From positions 151,960,511-152,024,510 of the forward strand of contig OV884059.1 in the NCBI GenBank assembly GCA_930367215.1: a DNA stretch of 64,000 bases, read 5' to 3'. How positions within the stretch are numbered: position 1 is the stretch's first letter; each line of letters begins with the position of its first letter. Below are positions 56,960 through 64,000 of the stretch, piece by piece. Source of the DNA: Pollenia angustigena (taxonomy: Eukaryota > Arthropoda > Insecta > Diptera > Polleniidae). Below the pieces are notes generated by a model. That model had not been told where the DNA came from, made no database searches, and saw only the letters and a list, made by a program, of their open reading frames with translations. Position numbers and translations under genes: made by a program.

Positions 56960-59900
56960 CTAACAAATTAAACTACGATCTAACAGCGACTCAAAGATTT
57001 TCTTTCCCTCAACTCGTACCATTTTTCCATTCAAATTCTGTGGAATTTCGTCAACGAAAAAGACACCAGCATGTATCTGCTTGTGTATGTCAACCAAACG
57101 TTGCTTAACATATTCGATAACATCCTGTTCGGTTAATGAACTATTTGGTTTCTTTACCACCAACGCTCCCGAACAATCACCTTTGGTCTCATCCGACACG
57201 GTTACAACACAAGCATCCCGAACATCGGGCATTTCAATTATGGCTTCCTCGATTTCCTTGGGCCAGAAGTGGTCCCCGAGATATTTGCGGATTTCTTTTT
57301 TTCGATCCACTACATACAAATAGTTTTCGTCATCCATATAACCCAAATCGCCGGTGTGATACCAGCCCTGAGCATCTTGTATACGTTGAGTTTCAATAGG
57401 GTTGCCATAATAACCTCCCCAGTACTTGCCATTGTAGACACAAATTTCTCCCACTTCATTATGACCCAAATTATTGCCATCGTCATCCACAATGCGCATA
57501 CTAACATTGGGAACCAATTTTCCCACAGAATTAATACGGGTTATATCCATATTAATGGCAACGACACCAAACTCAGTTAAACCATAGCCGAAAACAACAA
57601 CGGCATGGTCATTGAGTAAAGCCTTGAAACGATTGAGTACTTTTTCTGCCATAGTGCTACCTCCGCATCGTACAATTTGTAGAGAAGAGAAAACTTCTTT
57701 GGTGGCTTCAGGATGATTAACTAAAGCAGCAATATAACATGGAGCCAAAAAGGCGAAATTAATTCTGTATTTTTTCATTAGAACAATGAAATCATCAGCA
57801 TTGAAAGGTTTGTCGACGATTATGCGAGTGCAGCCGGATAAACAATTGCCTATTAAGGTGGACATACCGGTTATCCAATCAATGGCACTGGGTGCATATA
57901 TGATTGTTTCACTGGTAATATGACTGTTCGCGAAGGAAAAGGAATGTACAATAGTTGAATGTTTAACGAGTGAGGGGGCAATACTTACGGATACTCGCTA
58001 ATTAAGTTAACGCCAGACAAGCATACGGTCTTGGGTTTGCCAGTGGTACCAGATGAGCATAAAATTGCTACTGTTTGATGACCACCTTGGCTGTAGTGTT
58101 TGGGTCTACAAGGAATTAAAATTAAAATGAATTTAAAATAATAGAATGTATTTTTAACCCAAGTTTCTTCAATATATGTAGATAAGTTGATTACTGTTAG
58201 TTAAGGGCACATTACACTATCACACAAGTCTTAGGTATTATGTGTGATAGTGTAAAAGGAATTTGTGTGTTATTCTTTTAAATTCACTAAATTGTTTTGG
58301 GAAATCACAGTTATCCAGAGAGTAAACTTTCTTAGATCGATGATATAAACCCTTAGTGATCTTAGTGATCCGCTTGAACTATGTGTGTGAAGATAAATAC
58401 GTATTAAACTAGCGGAGACATGCCTCACAATTTCTTTACAGCAACTGTTTGCAGTTAACAGTGCTTCTGTAACAAAATTAAGTGTATTTAGGACGATTTT
58501 TCGGGAAATGGAACCGGTTGCACATCAGAATATAGTTCTTCAGATGATTCTGGAAGTGGGATATCTGAAATAAGTTCAGAAATTTGAAAAGTTAAGGTTT
58601 CTACGAAATTTTCTGGCGAAAATTAGTGACAATTTTGGAAAAATATGGAATGTTACTAGCAATCCCAATATGGTGCTCTTTAGGACCTTATTAGTTATAT
58701 ATCTGAAATAATTTTGGAAATTAAGATAATTGAATTTTAAAAACGGGCTATTATGAAAAATCTTAACCTACTTACAACTTAACTTAACTTAACTTACTTC
58801 CAACCAATTTTAGTGGACAATGTTAGAAAAGATAAACTCACTGTTTATTGTTGTTGTTTAAGATTTGATATTGTTCCAAGTAAAACGGCTGCTTATAATT
58901 TTTATTCGCTTACCAATTTTATTTGTATAATATCTTTAGTTTTTTTTAAATCTTTGGATGAAGTTTCCTGATGATCTGGTCTAAGCAACCACTGTAATGG
59001 GCATAGGAATAGCTTATCAAATCAACAATAAATTTCAGTGTTTTTTTTTCAAGAACAAAAATTGGGAATTAAGAACGACAAACAAAGTCTTGTTAATTGA
59101 AAAATTTTGTATTCCCAAAAATTACTTTGATAATATTGAAAAATGTTATAAGTGGACCTTATGTACGATGGATAACTTGGAGAAATGGTGATAGTTAGAA
59201 GAGAGAAAGAAGAGAGTCCTCAAGTCCTAGAAATTCATATATCCCACTACCAGAATCCTCTGAAGAACAATATTATTTTGTGCAACCGGTTCGATTTCCC
59301 TGAAAATCGTCCTAAACACACTTTATTCTAATATAGTAACACTGTTGAATGGAATGTTTACTGCAAATAGTTGCTGTTAAGAAATAATGGTGAATGTCTT
59401 CGCTAGTTAGATACGTATTTACCTTTACACACATCCTTAAACTCCACCCTCTAAACTTTCATTTAAAACTTTTTATATGCAGCTCTCAGCAATCTCGAAT
59501 AAGAGTTTTTAATAAGCTCTATTTGGAAAAAAAAACTCATTAAAGCTGAAGCAGGCAGTACAGCTAATTATCTATACTCACTAGACTGGTCGCATCTTGT
59601 ATGGGATTTTTTTTTTTTAAATTTAATTGTTTGCGCTGCTTAAAATATGAGATTTGGTGTAAGAAATCATGATCTAATTTTTCAGGTCAATCCGACGGTG
59701 CCTAGCCGTGCCGGGTGGGGCCCAAAGTTCCCCATATTATAAAAAAAACATCTTTTCTATCAGATCTTTACAGTTATACTAGTTGAAAAACCGAAAATAT
59801 GCGCAGTCGTTTTAGAAACATAATTTTTTTTTTTCTGGAAAAAAAATAATTTTTTTATTAAAATTTCGGAATTTTTGTTTTTAAAAATTCATAGAAAATT

Positions 59901-61465
59901 TAAAAATGCAGCTATGCTTCTAATTTTATGCAGACATATAAAAAACAACATTGCAAACAAAACGAGCTATAAATGATTAAAATCTGTAAACAAGTTTTGA
60001 TTTTATGTATTCACAAAAGATGTGGCGGTTAAATAAAATTCTTAAATTAATTAAAATTTTTCAAAAGTTGTTAACAGATTTTAATCATTTATAGCTTGTT
60101 TTGTTTGCAATGTTGTTTTTTATATGTCTGCATAAAATTAGAAGCATAGCTGCATTTTTAAAAACAAAAATTCCGAAATTTTAATAAAAAAATTATTTTT
60201 TTTCCAGAAAAAAAAATTATGTTTCTAAAACGACTGCGCCTATAAGACAAACGTTTTAACTTTCTTAAAGTAAATTTTATTGCGGAATTTCGGTTTTTTT
60301 TTAGTTTTTCAATAAGCTAAAGCGTTTTTGAGTAGTAGAGTAAAATTTATTGCGTAATTTCGGGTTTTTTTTAGTTTTCCAATAAGCTAAAGCGTTTTTG
60401 AGTTGCGCGAACATATGTTAATCTATCTATACAATATATAATTTCTTAGTATGTCAGGATGTTTGCCTGTATGTCCTATTCTTTCCGCAACTTCCTGAAG
60501 CCATCTGATGACATAGGAAGCTGAAATTGGGCACACTTGAAGTACTTTCTCTGCGGAAGATCGTAACGAAGCCATATTTTTGATTTTCGGCTTTTCAACT
60601 AGTATAACTATAAAGAAGAAAAGATGTTTTTTTATAATATGGGGAACTTTGGGCCCCACCCGGCACGGCTACGCACCGTCGGATTGACCTGAAAAATTAG
60701 ATCATGATTTCTTACACCAAACCTCATATTTTAAGCAGCGCAAACAATTAAATTTAAAAAAAAAATTGCCACCAGTCTAATACTCACTGATAAAATTTTT
60801 CCATTTTTGTGGGTTCCAAAAAGTCTGTTATTTTCCTGACACCCTCAACTTCGCCCGAGATGATAATCATTTCTGGTTTATAAGCCTTAGTGGCCAGATA
60901 AACCTTTTTGTAAGAGTCACTATCACAGAAAATCAACTTGGGTTTGGTTAATCCAAAACAATGAGACAGTGTTGCTATAAAATAATTGAAGAATTGGAAA
61001 TTCATAAAAAATACTAGATAAATGATTAAACGAAAATTCCTCTTACAAATATCCAAAATGGGATTTACAGCATGAACGGGAGTGCAATTGAAGAAACAAC
61101 CAACCACAGTGGGTAGAACATGCGTTGTATTCTTGACGGCAAAACCAATAATGTCATCTTGTTTTAATTGCATGTCATGTAAATGCTGGGCAATACGCAC
61201 GGCCATTGTTAGGACCTCACGATTTTTAAGGGTAACATTTGCAGAATGATCAATCTGTAGTAAAATGTATTTTTTGTTCAATTAAGATCTTGAATTAATC
61301 TAATGCAAAAAAAAAATCACTTACCTGTATTGTAACATTGGGAAAACTGTTTAATTGATTGTAAATAATTCTACCCAAAGCACAGTTTGTATTAAAAATA
61401 CCCTCTGTACTGGGAGTGGACCAGATTTTTTTATGTTTATCAAATGAAACGTTGGCAAAATTCAT
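56960..61465 (-). CDS. AMP-forming acyl-CoA synthetase, luciferase-like, 5 exons
   Basis: Members of this family adenylate a carboxylic acid with ATP and transfer it to coenzyme A; in insects many act on fatty or aromatic acids, often in peroxisomes. The substrate here is unknown. Exons on the minus strand: 61325-61465, 61047-61254, 60788-60974, 57989-58105, 56960-57923. All introns are GT-AG (GTAAGT, GTAAGA, GTGAGT, GTAAGT donors) with phases 0, 1, 2, 2, and the frame closes exactly at 538 residues, the usual length. Motifs: P-loop ILCSSGTTGKPK (193-204), GYGLTE (330-335), TGD (408-410), DRKKEIRKYLGDHFWPKEIE (424-443), and the catalytic Lys in NGK (518). The C-terminus RSLIC is not a PTS1 peroxisomal signal. 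The start ATG is the first in exon 1. Intron 3 is 2.68 kb and carries inserted repeats; the others are short. Confidence 0.92.
58380..59440. repeat. Inverted repeat in intron 3 (arms ~200 bp)
   Basis: The left arm (58380-58570) and the right arm (59235-59440) pair through AAATACGTATTAAACTAGCG, CAGCAACTGTTTGCAGTTAA, GAACCGGTTGCACA and CTGGAAGTGGGATAT, with scattered mismatches. The 660 bp between them include an (AACTT)n microsatellite at about 58775-58797. Its ends were not delimited, so whether it is a mobile foldback is inferred. Confidence 0.75.
59574..59581. repeat. 8-bp target duplication, outer copy
   Basis: ATACTCAC, identical to 60780-60787. On the gene strand it reads GTGAGTAT, a full donor consensus 1.2 kb downstream of the real one. 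Confidence 0.85.
59582..60779. mobile_element. Foldback insertion at the intron 3 splice donor
   Basis: Ends TAGACTGGTCGCATC and inverse GCCACCAGTCTA with outer arms of about 220 bp (for example GGTCAATCCGACGGTGC and its inverse). Inside is a second palindrome with arms of about 190 bp (59798-59990 and 60065-60239; GCAGTCGTTTTAGAAACATA and inverse), then an ~81-bp tandem pair (60255-60410). The 8-bp flanking duplication suits a hAT-type mobiliser. Transcribed with the gene, the intron RNA could fold into a long hairpin. Confidence 0.88.
60780..60787 (-). promoter_or_regulatory. Intron 3 splice donor, coincident with target duplication
   Basis: On the gene strand GTGAGTAT follows exon 3 directly. 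These are bases +1 to +8 of the intron and are precisely the 8 bp duplicated by the foldback insertion. Confidence 0.85.
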
Positions 61466-61539
61466 TTGGCTCTCCTCCTTTTAACTAGCTTTGTTAGGAA
61501 TAAAATTCGACTAAACCAATTAAACTTGAAACCACAGCA

Positions 61540-61546
61540 TTTATAT
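61540..61546 (-). promoter_or_regulatory. Candidate TATA box
   Basis: ATATAAA on the minus strand lies 75 bp upstream of the synthetase start codon, a sensible distance for a short 5' leader. No strong initiator was seen, and AT-rich sequence makes chance matches common. Confidence 0.4.
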
Positions 61547-61648
61547 GTCACTTGTTCTCATTTTTATCAAAAATGTTATTTGTCTTTTAAATGATAAGAA
61601 AATACCGATTAAAACATTTTAACCGTGTAATACGAGTATAAATTTAAG

Positions 61649-61735
61649 GCCCGTTTTCACAACTTACCGATTGCTAAAGGTAGGATTTTATCGGCCGTAT
61701 AAAAAGTGTTCCATTATTGCACATTTACTTTAACC
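61649..61735 (+). mobile_element. MITE Y, left-end fragment
   Basis: TAA then GGCCCGTTTTCACAACTTAC and on through GTATAAAAAGTGTTCCATTA matches the left 80 bp of MITE Y (12258). The rest is missing. Confidence 0.75.
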
Positions 61736-62468
61736 TAAAGGGAGCAACAAATCGCGCAAAAGCAACGTCTATCCTACCGGTACTTTTAAGAAAATTTTAT
61801 AAAAACAGTTAGCAATTTCCATTTTCAATTTGTAAGTTTTTAAAAAATAAAAATTTTCCAATTTGGCGATAAAAAAATATTTTTCATTATTGCGGTCTGA
61901 ATAATTATCAAACCGTTGAGTATAAAAAAAAATAATATTAGCAAGACTTAAAGACGATTTCATTTCAAATTGGATAACCCCTTCCTATGTTATGATAAAA
62001 TCGGTTAAACAGCCTCTTCAAAAACCCTTAATTTTAGAAAAAAGTTAAAAAATAGAATTAAACATTTCGACTGTTTTTGTAGTTAAGGGACCATAACACT
62101 TAAAAAAATTTTAGTTTTACTACTTTTAATCTTTATTGTAGCATAGAATTATTAGCGTGTGTGAAGATAAATATGAAAACTTGAATTCATTTTATCTCTT
62201 GCGTGCTCGTTGAATGCAGACGTGTTTTTTTTTTAACTCGGCATACGGTTATTTTTAACATAAATAAGTGTATATTTATAATATCATAATATTATATTAT
62301 CATAAGATCAGCGTATATACGCTTTTAAATAATTTTTAAATAGTGAACATAAAATTTATAATACAAATATTAAAAATTACAATTAACAAAAATATGTGTA
62401 TGCACACACATACATATACATACATACATTATAAGCAAAAACATTTCTTGTTTTTCTTTATTTTTTTT
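61736..62468. other. Upstream non-coding DNA
   Basis: No gene seen. A GTGTGTGAAGATAAATA motif at 62158 repeats one at 58383 in intron 3. A (CATA)n microsatellite lies at 62405-62428. Confidence 0.4.
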
Positions 62469-63524
62469 ATGCCCACACCGCAATAGTGGAGAGGGTCCCA
62501 GTGGTATGGCGTACTAGCTCCGAACGAGTATTTTCGCTAGCTCATTATAAACTACCGCTAGTCCCACTACAATCTACTTCACATGCTTTTGAGTGGCGAA
62601 TTTAACACGGGGATGTCCTACGAGGTGGCGATGGATCCCTCTCTGCATAATCTCTATTTACCACAAGGGTTAGCTACTTATATCTTCAAAGTGTGCTAGC
62701 AAAAAGCAAGCGATTTTGTTGTTGTTCTAATAACGGGATCTATTTCGGATACACATTTTTCTGTGTTGTCGTAGAAAAAAAATTGTGTTCTGCATTACTT
62801 GGAGCTATAGCATTAGCTAGCGAAAAGTGGGTACCCATTTTAAAGTGTTAACACTAGATATTGGTGTCTAGGGAAAGATTTAGGTATGATTTGAATGCCA
62901 CATCAGTAGACCCTGGTACAAATTGAGTGAAAGTGCTAACTATTTCGCCTGTCATTGACGCCGATTGCTCCTTTTAATACCACTGGGGTATTATGCATTT
63001 GTGCTGATGTGTGTAACACCTTAAAATAGTATACCGATCTACTCAGAATCACTTTCTGAGTCGAACTAACGATGTCCGTCCGGCTGGCTGGCAGGCTGAC
63101 TGGCTGTTCATGTAACCTTGTGCGCAAAGTACAGGTCGCAATTTTGGAGATAATTTATAAAATTTTGGTCATAGGTTCTTATTGGCACAAGGACCAAGCC
63201 TATTGAAAATGGGCAGGACCACGAGGGAAGATAGGGAGATTTTCTTCCTCTCAGAAACTATCAAACCGATTTTAATGAAATTTAAAACATAGATAGATCC
63301 ATTTCTATAGGGACACATTAGCTATACAGTTTTTAAAAAATAGGACCACAAGGGGAGGCAGGGGGCAATTTCTGCCTCTCACAAACTTTCAAACCGATTT
63401 TCATGAAGTTTATAAACATTGATAAATCCATATTTGTATGGACACATAAGCATGATGTGTTTTTAAATACTGTGGTGTAGGGTATCATATTGTCGGGCTT
63501 GACCGACTATACTTTCTTACTTGT
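62469..63524 (+). mobile_element. DINE-1-like repeat A4, split by MITE U
   Basis: Starts ATGCCCACACCGCAATAGTG, resumes after the insertion at GTATTATGCATTTGTG, contains GTCCGTCCGGCTGGCTGG and ends GTCGGGCTTGACCGACTATA then CTTTCTTACTTGTT. Collinear with A2. Confidence 0.75.
62497..62987. mobile_element. CCC-ended MITE U with GT duplication
   Basis: Ends CCCAGTGGTATGG and inverse AATACCACTGGG. GT lies outside both, and the uninterrupted copy A2 has one GT at the site (GGGTATTATGC), which demonstrates the 2-bp duplication. No coding capacity. Confidence 0.85.
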
Positions 63525-63586
63525 TTTTTAATCTCGGGGTTTTTAAACAACAAATAAAAAGAAGAGCACAATTAAACAAGCAGTAA

Positions 63587-64000
63587 TATATAAAAAAAAA
63601 CTGTTTGAATGCGTATAATGCAAACAAAACAATAAAACATAATGAGAGAAATGCTTATGTTACAGTGAGTGTTGACGAAAAAAGAATCGATGATTGCAAA
63701 TATTTAAACCTCACACCCTCTTTGTTTACAAATACGGTCGATCGTAATACAATAACAAGTTTGTTAACTGCAAGCGTTACGGCAGTGCCAAAAAAAAACA
63801 TAATAAGTGATGATACGGTTAACCCCAAAACAGCCGCTAAGGACAACTCAGTTACTCAAGTAAGAACTTCTCAAAAGCCTAAAGAACAAGTTGGTATGGA
63901 CAGGTACATAGCAGTGCTTAAACGGGGACGCAGCCCTACATCTGCAGCAGTTGCTTCGGCCTCCAAAGTACCATCTTTTGATAAAATAAATTCTCAGAAA
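63587..64000 (+). CDS. Partial open frame, possible retrotransposon ORF1
   Basis: A plus-strand frame stays open for 138 codons from the stop at 63584 and is cut by the window edge. It is Lys/Ser/Thr-rich and hydrophilic. Its first in-frame Met (63896) begins MDRYIAVLKRGRSPTSAAVA, a basic Ser-rich start like those of gag-type ORF1 proteins of insect non-LTR elements. Codons before that Met look equally coding-like (for example TITSLLTASVTAVPKKN), so either an upstream start outside this frame is used or the 5' part is degraded. Identity is uncertain; a host protein is also possible. Confidence 0.4.

Noticed and set aside
57081..57580. Plus-strand frames of 80-103 codons
   Set aside because: Antisense shadows of exon 5 of the synthetase gene.
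60423..60659. 78-codon minus-strand frame in intron 3
   Set aside because: Falls in the arm of the foldback insertion and has no recognisable motif.
1..64000. CRISPR array, rRNA genes, bacterial insertion sequences
   Set aside because: No regularly spaced identical repeats with unique spacers, no conserved rRNA segments, and the spliced gene and element types are those of an insect nucleus.

Overview
The window reads as nuclear DNA from a fly (Diptera, probably a calyptrate such as a blowfly or muscid; this is inferred from repeat content, not from a species match). It is AT-rich, packed with homopolymer runs and short microsatellites, and holds one spliced host gene among a dense, many-layered pile of transposable elements. 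There are no bacterial-style operons, rRNA genes, CRISPR arrays or intact tRNA genes.

Host gene. On the minus strand at 56960-61465, five exons join without any frame conflict into a 538-residue AMP-forming acyl-CoA synthetase (the insect luciferase-like / 4-coumarate-CoA-ligase-like group). All core motifs are present. Intron 3 (2.68 kb) carries two long inverted repeats. One is an insertion whose 8-bp target duplication is exactly the first eight bases of the intron, GTGAGTAT, so the splice donor now exists twice.

Mobile DNA, left to right. 0.5-2.4 kb: a CCC-ended MITE and a 5'-truncated non-LTR retrotransposon with a perfect 15-bp target duplication. 4-6 kb: a DINE-1-like repeat split by a Tc1 element and a TA-flanked MITE. 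6-7.3 kb: a deleted mariner-type transposase. 8.7-11.7 kb: MITEs inside MITEs. 12-14 kb: a foldback with two further elements inside one arm. 15.2-18 kb: a MITE holding a tRNA-derived SINE, then a foldback containing a second, tandemly repeated foldback. 18.4-19.4 kb: a decayed non-LTR copy. 21.9-23.2 kb: two more MITE-F copies. 25.2-31.3 kb: a composite bounded by inverted repeats, containing a DINE with a 153-bp (51-codon) tandem array, a Helitron-like element split by a long-TIR transposon, and a second DINE. 32-36.5 kb: MITEs, a Helitron-like 5' end, AAGCTT-rich repeats. 38-41 kb: a Helitron 3' half with helicase remnant. 45.2-51.4 kb: a 6.25-kb TIR transposon with a decayed uncharacterised transposase, itself full of insertions. 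51.8-52.6 kb: a 19-bp tandem array. 53.2-55.2 kb: a TTA-flanked MITE holding a DINE. 62.5-63.5 kb: a DINE split by another MITE. At the right edge an open frame resembling a retrotransposon ORF1 runs off the window.

The main new observation is that at least eight otherwise different elements share ends beginning 5'-CCC(A/T) and are flanked by 2-bp target duplications of varied sequence (TT, TT, TC, GT, GT, CA, plus palindromic AT and CG). Several are confirmed by comparing with an uninterrupted copy of the sequence they landed in. This suggests one transposase clan moving many MITE families in this genome.
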